Source: Candidatus Latescibacterota bacterium (lineage in GTDB: Bacteria > JAAXHH01). From it: a DNA stretch of 64,000 nt. The position numbers and the translations under genes were made by a program. This document shows, piece after piece, positions 52,956 through 61,096 of the stretch (position 1 is the stretch's first letter; each line of letters starts with the position of its first letter). Under the pieces are notes generated by a model. It searched no databases, was not told the DNA's origin, and saw only the letters and a program-made list of their open reading frames with translations. The stretch lies in assembly GCA_022821085.1 (NCBI GenBank), contig JAJEEG010000006.1, positions 2,129,330-2,193,329 of the forward strand. Reading direction: 5' to 3'.

Positions 52956-53786
52956 ATGAACCTGAAAGTAAATATAGCCTGTGAAGATAATCTTGTTTTT
53001 ATGAACAAACTTCAGGACAGTTCCGTTGATCTGATCGTAACTTCGCCTCCTTACAACATCGAGAAGGAATACGAAGAGCGCAGATCTCAAGATGTCTATA
53101 TTGAAGAGCAGGCAGCATGTATTTCTGAAGCAGTAAGACTTCTTTCACCTACCGGTTCAATTTGTTGGCAGGTTGGTAATCACGTAGATTCTGCAGAAGT
53201 TTTCCCTCTTGATATTCTGTTGTATCCCCTTTTTAAATCACACGGCCTACAGTTGCGAAACAGAATAGTATGGACATTTGGTCATGGATTACATTGCCAA
53301 AAAAGATTCTCAGGACGCCACGAATCGATATTGTGGTTCACGAAGTCAGACCAATTTACATTTAATCTGGATGCTGTACGTATTCCCTCCAAATACCCAA
53401 ACAAAAAACACTTCAAAGGACCGAATAAAGGGAAGTTATCCGGCAACCCTTTAGGCAAGAACCCATCGGATGTTTGGGATATACCTAACGTTAAGTCCAA
53501 TCATGTTGAAAAGACTGAACATCCTTGCCAATTTCCAGTTGGTTTAGTTGAACGGTTGGTTCTCGCACTAACAAATCCAGGTGACAGTGTACTGGATCCT
53601 TACCTCGGGGTCGGATCAACTATGATTGCGGCACTAAAGCATGACCGAAATGCCATTGGCTGTGACATCAATAAACGCTACTACGATATCGCCTGTGAAC
53701 GTATTCGGATGCTTCATGCAGGCAAATTGCGCACTCGGCCAATGAATAAGCCAGTTTACAGCCCTAAGGCGAAAGGCAAGTCATGA
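52956..53786 (+). CDS. DNA methyltransferase, beta-class, TSPPY type
   Basis: A 276-residue SAM-dependent DNA amino-methyltransferase. Motif IV TSPPY (29-33) comes first and the SAM motif I DPYLGVGST (214-222) last, the beta-class order. A target-recognition stretch lies between (about 110-180). SPPY is common in N4-cytosine methylases but also occurs in N6-adenine ones. It is a soluble cytoplasmic enzyme that would mark host DNA. It is the first gene of a five-gene operon and overlaps the next gene by four bases (ATGA). Confidence 0.88.
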   Translation: MNLKVNIACEDNLVFMNKLQDSSVDLIVTSPPYNIEKEYEERRSQDVYIEEQAACISEAVRLLSPTGSICWQVGNHVDSAEVFPLDILLYPLFKSHGLQLRNRIVWTFGHGLHCQKRFSGRHESILWFTKSDQFTFNLDAVRIPSKYPNKKHFKGPNKGKLSGNPLGKNPSDVWDIPNVKSNHVEKTEHPCQFPVGLVERLVLALTNPGDSVLDPYLGVGSTMIAALKHDRNAIGCDINKRYYDIACERIRMLHAGKLRTRPMNKPVYSPKAKGKS

Positions 53787-54247
53787 AACTTGCTTTCACT
53801 GATGAAACTCATCATAACGCTGGAATTGAATGGAAAAACCGCATGTTAATAAAGTGGATCAAAGGGGTTTTTGACGCTCCGATGATCAGAATCGAAAGAC
53901 AGTGTTCGTCGAAAATACGACAACATGTAGAGACTAGACTCATCAATGATGGCTGGGCACTTAATGTTGATGTAGTTCAGCACCATCGCTTGAAGATATT
54001 CGCACAGAAGGATGACATAGCCTTCCAACTACAGACAGGTAACATGAGTAGAGCACCATACGATCTGCTCAAACTTCAGTACCTCTTTCAAAAAGAAAGA
54101 ATAAACGTTGCTGCAATTGGGTTGCCGACACTAAACGCCTCTAAATTGATAGGCGATAATATAGCAAACGCAGATCGAATAGTACGAGAGTTAAAACTCT
54201 TTAACCAGGTGATTACGGTACCCATCCTTGTCCTAGCCTTCGATTAA
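53783..54247 (+). CDS. Small BglII/BstYI-like restriction endonuclease candidate
   Basis: A 154-residue protein coupled to the methylase gene by a four-base overlap. The stretch KDDIAFQLQTGNMSRAPYDL matches the BglII/BamHI-like PD-(D/E)xK family, where BglII uses Asp84, Glu93 and Gln95 (E-x-Q). Here the equivalent pair is Gln82-Leu-Gln84, so the Glu is replaced by Gln. That might mean a weak, altered or inactive nuclease, or that my alignment is off. The following NVAAIGLPT fits the family's next strand. Recognising it as a nuclease is inference. Confidence 0.5.
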   Translation: MKLAFTDETHHNAGIEWKNRMLIKWIKGVFDAPMIRIERQCSSKIRQHVETRLINDGWALNVDVVQHHRLKIFAQKDDIAFQLQTGNMSRAPYDLLKLQYLFQKERINVAAIGLPTLNASKLIGDNIANADRIVRELKLFNQVITVPILVLAFD

Positions 54248-54261
54248 GTAGGAGGTACAAC

Positions 54262-55596
54262 GTGAGTTTCAGTATTGAGGTAAAATCACGATCTGAGCGC
54301 AAAGCACTTATTGAACAGCGTACCGTAAACTCAAGCGATTACAGCGAGATCATATACGATTTTAGAGGCGACTCGAAAGCTCTTCCTGTGATCTCACTTC
54401 CGATCGAAGTTCCAGTATATCGAATGGAGAATTGCCGAGCATTCAGTGCCCAGCAGACAGAAATCGCAACAAAAAACTTAGAATCCGATTTTTTTTCCAA
54501 GGGTCAGGAACTATCTGAGACTAACCAAATACAACACCGCATACTGTTTAAGCTTGCTGATGAAGAAAGAGCTTCAGTCGCATCCATTTTAAAAGTGTTG
54601 AAGAGTGAAGGTCAACGAGAACCACTACTAGTCACAAATACCGGAGTAGTGGTCAATGGGAATCGTCGATTAGCAGCTATGCGAGAATTGTTCCGAGAAA
54701 GTGATGGCTCAGTTGATGAACGATTTCGTTATGTAAAGTGTTCAGTATTACCGCCTGATACAACACCAGATGAGATAGATGACATTGAAGCAGATCTCCA
54801 GGCGAGACCTCAAACTAAACTAGAATATGACTGGATTGGAGATGCTCGTCTTATTCGACGGCAAATAAATAAAGGAAGATCAGCCAAAGAAGTTGCAGAC
54901 AGACTTCGCAGAAGTAAATCTGATATCGAAAATACCTTACAGGCGCTTGATGAAGCAGACCTCTATTTAAGTGAGTGGGCTGGGCGCCCTGGAAACTACG
55001 ATCTCGTAAGTGCTGATGGTCAGCAGATTTTCAGTGACATTCCTAAAAACATAAAGAACAAGAATACAGTGTTGCAGAATGCTAGTCGTGCAATAGCATG
55101 GTCGCTTTTCGACAACCGAGCTAAAATATCCGGTCGAGTTTATAGGTTAAATGCCGCCTTCGGGAAATTAGCACCAAAGGTTCTAGACATGTTGGCAGAA
55201 CAACTTGAAGTCCAAAATAAACCAATAAATGGCGAAATCAGCGGTGATGGATTCGATATTGACATAGATACTGATGAGCAAGATGATGATTACACGCCTA
55301 TCATTGAAGCATTGCGCAATGAAGAATCAAAAAATGAAGCTGTCGAAACTCTCATAGAGGTGTGTGAGACAGCGATAGAGCTTGATAAAGAGCAAACCAA
55401 TGAGAAAGCAGCGTTAAAAGCACTGTCTCAGGCAAACGCAAAGCTGTCTAGCATAAACGTAGATTCTGCTGGAATAGACACATTGTCAGCGATGCTCAAT
55501 CAGACTGCGACCATTCGAAACGTAGTATCTAAAATCGAGGACGGTATCAAGAAGAGACAAACTTGCGAAGTTGATACTGATGGTTCAATAAACTGA
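54262..55596 (+). CDS. ParB/Srx-fold domain protein
   Basis: A 444-residue protein. A ParB-like nuclease/CTPase-fold segment is at about 95-145: GQREPLLVTN (117-126), then NGNRRLAAMREL (132-143). A helix-turn-helix-like stretch follows (SAKEVADRLRRSKSDIENTL, about 211-230). An acidic patch (DGFDIDIDTDEQDDD, about 330-345) and a C-terminal helical, possibly coiled, region complete it. It lacks an obvious ParA partner. It starts with a GTG after GGAGG, 14 bases after the previous gene. In this operon it may be the DNA-scanning or loading subunit. Confidence 0.72.
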   Translation: MSFSIEVKSRSERKALIEQRTVNSSDYSEIIYDFRGDSKALPVISLPIEVPVYRMENCRAFSAQQTEIATKNLESDFFSKGQELSETNQIQHRILFKLADEERASVASILKVLKSEGQREPLLVTNTGVVVNGNRRLAAMRELFRESDGSVDERFRYVKCSVLPPDTTPDEIDDIEADLQARPQTKLEYDWIGDARLIRRQINKGRSAKEVADRLRRSKSDIENTLQALDEADLYLSEWAGRPGNYDLVSADGQQIFSDIPKNIKNKNTVLQNASRAIAWSLFDNRAKISGRVYRLNAAFGKLAPKVLDMLAEQLEVQNKPINGEISGDGFDIDIDTDEQDDDYTPIIEALRNEESKNEAVETLIEVCETAIELDKEQTNEKAALKALSQANAKLSSINVDSAGIDTLSAMLNQTATIRNVVSKIEDGIKKRQTCEVDTDGSIN

Positions 55597-55613
55597 AAGG
55601 TGAAGTAGTCTTC

Positions 55614-57512
55614 ATGACAACACCGGTAGAAATCCATTATAGTCCAGAAAACACTGGGTGTTTTGTTGTGCCAGTTGAATGTTTAAACTCATCGATATGG
55701 GCCCGACTGAAACTTGCAATAAGGACGAAAAGTCTCGAGCATAAGATATCAGATGGGCGCATAGTTCTGTCGTGGCCCGACACATTAGGGGTTGTTAGGG
55801 AACTTGGCAGTCGCCAGATGCAGAAGTCGCTGGATTTCAGATTCCATCCTAAAGGTGAAGCAGTACCTAAAATACAGGACTTTGTAATTCAATTAAAAAA
55901 AGCGAGACAACAACGTAAAGAGATAACACTAACGTTAACAGAAGATGAAATAGACAGTCGTCTCATTGAACTAGGATTCACAAAGCGTCGACTCAAACCC
56001 TTTCAACGCCGCGATCTTATACATTTGTTGTCATTGGCAAATGGTGCGAATTTTTCCGTACCTGGGGCAGGGAAGACAACGGTGACATTTGCCCTGCATA
56101 TCCTTACTCGAAAACCAGGTCAGCACCTACTTATTGTTGCCCCAAAAGCAGCAACTCAAGTGTGGTTGGATATCGTCACAGATTGTATGGAAGAACATGC
56201 TCCGAATAATGGAAATGAGTCTTTCACGGTTCTTGCCGGTACAGAAAGAGAAACATCCGAAACACTAAGATCAGGTGCAACTCGCTTTATCATCTCATAT
56301 GACCTTATGGTTCGACAACAGGACGTGATTACTTCGCATATTTCTTCAACCCTTACACATCTGATTCTAGATGAGTCACATAGGATGAAAGCAGGCTGGC
56401 AGTCTCAAAGAGGATCGGTTTTGCTCAACATTGCTTCCTTACCTGAGCGAAGAGACATCCTTACAGGTACACCAATGCCTCAGGATGCTCGAGACATCGA
56501 ATCTCAGCTCGATTTCCTATGGCCAGGGCATGGTCTCGGACTAGAGATATTGCATGGCAACTCGCCTCGTGCAGTATTAGGTAATCTATATGTACGCACA
56601 ACAAAATCAGAACTTGGTTTGCCATCGGTAAGAAAACACTTCATCGACATAGACATGCAACCTGGACAGTTGGCACTATATTCGATTGTGCGTAATGAGT
56701 TTCTTCGGGACTATTCAAGAAAGCTCAGTAAGGGATTGGCAAGTGCACAGTTCCTACGTGCACGTCGGTCAGTTATGCGGCTGCTTCAGTTGTCCGTTGA
56801 TCCCATTCTCGCTCTTAATGCTATGGCAAGTGAAGACTTTGAAGTGGAATCCTCAATAGTTGATCAGGTCTTAGAAGAGGGAAACTCGGCTAAGATGATC
56901 GCAATAGCCGATCAAGTACGGGAACTTGCACATAAGGGAGAGAAGTCTGTAATCTGGACGATATTCACTAACACAATACATAATTTTGTGGCTACACTAG
57001 CAGATCTTAATCCAGTCTACATTCATGGTGGAGTTCCAGTAGGCGATGTAAATGATCTAGATACTCGAGAAGCCCAATTACGGAGATTTCATAGCGATAG
57101 CGAGTGCTACGTTTTGGTGGCAAATCCCGCAACAGCAGGCGAAGGGATAAGCCTTCACACTGTTTGTCATAATGCTCTCTATGCGGATAGAAGTTATGTG
57201 TCGACTCATTATCTCCAGTCAATCGATAGAATCCATCGGCTGGGACTAGAACCCAATCAGGACACTAATGTATATGTCTATCGATCAAAGGCTCCGCCAG
57301 TTATTGGCAGTATTGATCTATCGGTTAGTAGACGTCTTATAGAGAAGATACATAACATGCAGCGATTGCTGAACGATCCGGATTTACACGAAATTGCATT
57401 TGATGAAGAGCAAGCAGATGATCCCATCAACTATGATGTTGAACTGAATGACATCATTGACCTAATATCGGAACTTGAAGGCAGAGGGGGTGAGGTTCCT
57501 CCTGAGGAATAA
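55614..57512 (+). CDS. SNF2-family DNA helicase/translocase
   Basis: A 632-residue SF2 ATPase. Q-like motif LKPFQRRDL (128-136), Walker A GAGKTT (151-156), Walker B DESH (253-256), motif III LTGTP (about 287) and motif VI QSIDRIHRLG (near 545) are all intact, so it should translocate on duplex DNA. The N-terminal 120 residues are a divergent accessory domain. The Walker A context ANFSVPGAGKT is distinctive. The next gene begins directly after its stop codon with no gap. It is not the DrmD SNF2 of DISARM by context, as DUF1998 and PLD genes are absent. Confidence 0.85.
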   Translation: MTTPVEIHYSPENTGCFVVPVECLNSSIWARLKLAIRTKSLEHKISDGRIVLSWPDTLGVVRELGSRQMQKSLDFRFHPKGEAVPKIQDFVIQLKKARQQRKEITLTLTEDEIDSRLIELGFTKRRLKPFQRRDLIHLLSLANGANFSVPGAGKTTVTFALHILTRKPGQHLLIVAPKAATQVWLDIVTDCMEEHAPNNGNESFTVLAGTERETSETLRSGATRFIISYDLMVRQQDVITSHISSTLTHLILDESHRMKAGWQSQRGSVLLNIASLPERRDILTGTPMPQDARDIESQLDFLWPGHGLGLEILHGNSPRAVLGNLYVRTTKSELGLPSVRKHFIDIDMQPGQLALYSIVRNEFLRDYSRKLSKGLASAQFLRARRSVMRLLQLSVDPILALNAMASEDFEVESSIVDQVLEEGNSAKMIAIADQVRELAHKGEKSVIWTIFTNTIHNFVATLADLNPVYIHGGVPVGDVNDLDTREAQLRRFHSDSECYVLVANPATAGEGISLHTVCHNALYADRSYVSTHYLQSIDRIHRLGLEPNQDTNVYVYRSKAPPVIGSIDLSVSRRLIEKIHNMQRLLNDPDLHEIAFDEEQADDPINYDVELNDIIDLISELEGRGGEVPPEE

Positions 57513-58358
57513 ATGAGTACCATTACTTCTACGGAACGCTTGTTTAACCTATCGTGCTTTGAAGGACTGCGTTTGCTACGTAGTTATCATTCACAGTATC
57601 CTGAGCGCAGTACGTCGGAACTTATTCCAATAATCGAGAATATAGAAGCTGACGGCAGAAGTCTAGACTTGGACGCGTCAGCTTATCTCGGTTCTATTGT
57701 TGGGTCTAACTGTCCAAGCGATGGAATTCAATTCTATCAAGCATGCATTAAAGCAGTAATTGTAAGACACCAACCGATCTGGTCTAAATCTATTAAACAA
57801 GGACGTACAAGGTTTATAGGATCTCTTAATCCTAATGAAAAAGATGTATTTGCTGCAGCCGGACTGTTAAATGATCCCCCATCTAGGGAGGTGGTTTTTT
57901 GGTGGGATGACTTATCAGGCCATGCACGACTACTCCAAAGTCAGGAAAAAATGGAACAAGCCCGTGCTGCTGAATTGCTAACTCTCAATCTTGAAACAAA
58001 TCGTCTTAACAAACTTGGAATTGACAAGCAACCTGAATGGCCAGGTCTAGACAACAATTATGCAGGTTACGATGTATTGTCGTACGATTTGGTTAATCAA
58101 TACGTGATAGTAAATCGTTTGATAGAAGTAAAATCCACGAGTGTATCACCACTCCGTTTTATTGTTACACGTCATGAATGGAGGCAAGCGCAAAGGTCAG
58201 GTGATGCATACTGTTTTCATGTGTGGGATATGACAAAAGATACACCATTTCTACATGTGCGATCAGTGCATGATGTTGCACAACATATACCAACTGACAA
58301 CGGAAAAGGTGAATGGAGAGAGGCTGAAATCCCCGTAAGCACGCCGTCAGCGACTTAA
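57513..58358 (+). CDS. DUF3883 (PD-(D/E)xK-like) protein
   Basis: A 281-residue protein. The C-terminal half (about 180-265) has the DUF3883/NO VEIN-type nuclease-like signature: GYDVLSYD (Asp187), then RLIEVKST (Glu205, Lys207) and PLRFIVTRHEWRQAQRSGDAYCFHVWD. This D...E-x-K spacing fits a restriction-nuclease fold. The N-terminal half is helical with no known match. It abuts the SNF2 gene with zero gap and ends the operon. It is the second nuclease candidate in the operon and the more convincing one. Confidence 0.75.
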   Translation: MSTITSTERLFNLSCFEGLRLLRSYHSQYPERSTSELIPIIENIEADGRSLDLDASAYLGSIVGSNCPSDGIQFYQACIKAVIVRHQPIWSKSIKQGRTRFIGSLNPNEKDVFAAAGLLNDPPSREVVFWWDDLSGHARLLQSQEKMEQARAAELLTLNLETNRLNKLGIDKQPEWPGLDNNYAGYDVLSYDLVNQYVIVNRLIEVKSTSVSPLRFIVTRHEWRQAQRSGDAYCFHVWDMTKDTPFLHVRSVHDVAQHIPTDNGKGEWREAEIPVSTPSAT

Positions 58359-58382
58359 TAGACAGATATACCCTTGGTTTCG

Positions 58383-58943
58383 ATGGCATTATCCCAATAT
58401 AGGGATGCCCAGGTGTCGCGCCCGACAGTGACCGGTTATCTTGAAATCCTCGAGGAAACGCTGCTGTGCTTTTGATTGCCGGCCTACGAAGCGAAACTTC
58501 GCGTACGTGAAAGGAAGCTGCCCAAGTGGTACTGGTGCGATCCGGGCATCGTGCGCGCGATTAAAAACTAGAAGGGACCGCCTGCCCCGGAGGAACGTGG
58601 CGAGGTGTTTGAAGGATTTGTCGCGCAGTTGAACCGTGTATACATGGACTACCGGGACCTATGCGACAAATGGTACTACTGGGCGACGGTCGCACGGAAC
58701 CGGATAGAAGTGGATATCCTGCTTGCACGTGGGGGAGCGTTTATCGCTATCGAAGTCAAATCCGGCGGTACGTTTTCAAAAACCTGGTGCACTGGATTGA
58801 GAGCCGTTGCCGACCTGGATGGCCTGCGTCGGAAAATCATAGTCTACCCCGACGGACCGGAACTGCGCACCGAGGACAACATCGAAATCCTGCCATTTCA
58901 AAGTTTCTCCAATCTACTGGCTAACGTCGACCTGTGGCCCTGA
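58383..58943 (+). pseudogene. Remnant of an AAA/DUF4143 ATPase gene
   Basis: One frame from 58383 to the stop at 58943 encodes a typical DUF4143 C-terminus: SQYRDAQVSRPTVTGYLEIL, LPAYEAKLRVRERKLPKWYW, FEGFVAQLNR, then ARGGAFIAIEVKSGG near the end. It is broken by an in-frame TGA just before LPAYEAK (homologues have Trp) and a TAG before the FEGF part. The AAA domain that should precede is missing. The composition is less AT-rich than the operon upstream. The 5' truncation point lies right after the DUF3883 gene. Confidence 0.8.
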
Positions 58944-58954
58944 CGCAAAACATG

Positions 58955-59272
58955 TTACAGACTCAGAAACACGCCTCTCGCCTTCAACTGTCCGTCCTCT
59001 GTAATGTCCGTCGTTCGAACAAATCGCACCCCAGTAGGTGAGTTGGAATTGGCGGTTGTATTTGCACCATAAAGTGCATACCGGAAGCATATTGATTTCA
59101 GCCGTCTTACCCCCCAGTGCACCAGGACTTTTCCTAGCCACTCGACGCCTGTTTCTTTACTCCCGAAATAGAATTTCAGGCCTTGTATTACAATTCTGCC
59201 ACCTTTTTGAACTTTCAGATATACCAATCCCCTTCGGTATACATTCGAATTAGGTTTCTTGATCAGGTCCAT
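58955..59272 (-). pseudogene. Remnant of a type I restriction S subunit (hsdS)
   Basis: The minus strand encodes TGVEWLGKVLVHWGVRRLKSI, the start typical of HsdS target-recognition subunits, then YGANTTANSNSPTGVRFVRT and TDITEDG, the first TRD. It stops after about 105 codons, where a full HsdS has about 400. The cut lies next to the DUF4143 remnant (58943), suggesting a recombination scar. Confidence 0.75.
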
Positions 59273-60026
59273 GTTGTGAACTGCGTACTTGATGATAAAG
59301 TTGCTTCATTTCTGGATTAGCTCTTATACGCGCAGGTGGTGCATCGATATTCGATTGAACCAGCTTGTCTCCAAGAGAATGTTGATCCAGCAGCCCCTTG
59401 ACAACATCCATCATCCATTGTTCTTCAGTAGCTCGCATGTATATCTGCTCAATGATATCATTAAGGTCTACAACCGGATCACTTTCGGTGTCTTCAAAAC
59501 TGAAACGTAGTGCCCGAATTTCCCTTTCGAATTCAAACTCGATCCGCTTATGAAAACCTGGGTAAAGGATATTCCCGGAGGGAAAATGTTCACGATCATA
59601 GTCCAAGTACTTTACCATTGCCACGTAGTACTCATTTGGTAGTGCCGTCACTAACTTCTCGTACGTTGACTGGACTGCCACTGATCCTGGGCTAGTCCCA
59701 TATAGACGCCACATAGCAGCGCTTTCCTTTTGGTTCCCGCTCCAACAGTTGACGTATGTGTTCTCCCGCACGTATGATGTTAGATGATCAACTAGGTCCC
59801 CTCCCTGTTCTTGGGGCATCTGCAGATCAGTAATTAACTGGGTAATCGTGGGAAACGTCCCTTCGAAGAGGTCATCATGCAATACGCCTAACTTGGTGAA
59901 GTGTAGAAACCGTTTCTGTAGAAGAGAAACTAAATTCGGCAGTTTGAGGTACCTCCAAATCTTCATTTGTGCAGGATGTTCCGGTTGCTTGTCGCGTACT
60001 GCCGGATGCTCTGTATTTGCTGGCAT
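59250..60026 (-). CDS. DUF2971 protein
   Basis: A 258-residue protein with the DUF2971 layout: WRYLKLPNLVSLLQKRFLHFTKLGVLHDDLFEG near the N-terminus and NCWSGNQKESAAMWRLYG in the middle, then a charged alpha-helical tail. The family is common near restriction and other defence genes; its biochemical activity is not established. The ATG follows AGGAGC. It overlaps the hsdS remnant by 23 bases and looks intact. AT-rich. Confidence 0.75.
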   Translation of the reverse strand: MPANTEHPAVRDKQPEHPAQMKIWRYLKLPNLVSLLQKRFLHFTKLGVLHDDLFEGTFPTITQLITDLQMPQEQGGDLVDHLTSYVRENTYVNCWSGNQKESAAMWRLYGTSPGSVAVQSTYEKLVTALPNEYYVAMVKYLDYDREHFPSGNILYPGFHKRIEFEFEREIRALRFSFEDTESDPVVDLNDIIEQIYMRATEEQWMMDVVKGLLDQHSLGDKLVQSNIDAPPARIRANPEMKQLYHQVRSSQHGPDQET

Positions 60027-60287
60027 TGTGATTAGCTCCTAGCTCTCCATACCTAGGATATTTGCCTCTTTTTCGGCTCTATCCGGATTCTTCAATGTAG
60101 GTACGTAAGCAAATAACAGGGTCAAAGGCCGATTATATGCTTATTGATCTCCACATCAAGTACTCCTAATCGCAGCCTTCGCTTGGGTTGTAACTAAAGA
60201 GGTCTTGATTCCAACGCATGTCCGTTGCATTTTGCCATGCAGAACGGCGCGTTCTCCCTCTTACTGTACCATCCGTCTTGAGAGCGG
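60027..60287. other. Intergenic region, no gene seen
   Basis: About 260 bases between two minus-strand genes of the island. No domain, repeat or promoter is clear enough to call. Confidence 0.3.
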
Positions 60288-61094
60288 TCATTGAGGGTCA
60301 CTCCTACGCGTTAAAACACAATCGTCAAGCTTGCGGTGGAGTAGTGAGATTAGTGACAAGTAATCTGCCGCATCATCTTCTCCCTGCCAGAGGATTTTAG
60401 GTTCGTGTGCCAATGGATTTCGAACCGCTCCGAAACAGCCCTTAAGCAGGGCCGCGAATCCCTTGTGTTCAGACTTCTCAGTTTCGGTTTGTAGCGTATT
60501 CATCGCGAGTACCGGCCGCTCGACTGAGAACACGAGGTCGACCAAAGCGGTTCCATCCCTTTGAATTCCTGCCATATCACGGACTCTCTGTGCCAATCCT
60601 TTGGTAGCCTCGAATACAGCATGGAAATAGTTTTCTTGCATTAGTTCTGCTTTGCAATACTTGAAAACTTCTGGGTGTAAACGTCGGTCTTGAAACTTAA
60701 CACGAATCGTCTTAACACGTTGCTCAGCTTCATCAAGTGTCCGTGCGATACTTCGTCGTCTATACTGGCCGTCTGCGCCGAATTCCAAACCCGAAAATGC
60801 AAGAATAGCGTTCAGTTCGCTTCGCCCCTGTTCGAATATATCTTGGCGCCCAACGAAACGGGCCGGCGTCAAAAAAGATCGAATGAAATCTAGAACCCGA
60901 TTAGCGCATCTGTCTCGACTTTGCAAATCAAGAAACACCCAATAAAGCCGCTTCCACTTGGTTGACTCCTTCGAATTGTCACTGAGTGCATGACTATTTA
61001 GAACTCGCGTTATATCTGTACCCGATCCACACTCTCCCAGCACTTTGGCAAGTCCCTCAATCTGTCCCTCCGGAAGGCTATCGATCTTACTCAA
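60288..61094 (-). CDS. TIGR02391-family (HEPN-like) protein
   Basis: A 268-residue protein. The C-terminal domain (about 135-262) has the TIGR02391 pattern: HPEVFKYCKAELMQENYFHAVFEATKGL, then NTLQTETEKSEHKGF and RNPLAHEPKI. The Rx4H residues (about Arg225 and His230) are those of HEPN ribonuclease-type folds, which suits an abortive-infection role. Start taken at a TTG right after AGGAGG and immediately past the hsdM stop. It is probably a passenger gene of the former type I restriction locus. Confidence 0.75.
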   Translation of the reverse strand: MSKIDSLPEGQIEGLAKVLGECGSGTDITRVLNSHALSDNSKESTKWKRLYWVFLDLQSRDRCANRVLDFIRSFLTPARFVGRQDIFEQGRSELNAILAFSGLEFGADGQYRRRSIARTLDEAEQRVKTIRVKFQDRRLHPEVFKYCKAELMQENYFHAVFEATKGLAQRVRDMAGIQRDGTALVDLVFSVERPVLAMNTLQTETEKSEHKGFAALLKGCFGAVRNPLAHEPKILWQGEDDAADYLSLISLLHRKLDDCVLTRRSDPQ

Positions 61095-61096
61095 TT

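Noticed and set aside
52956-58358. DISARM or BREX assignment
   Set aside because: No DUF1998, PLD, PglZ, BrxC or Lon-like gene is present; only a methylase and an SNF2 motor are shared in general type.
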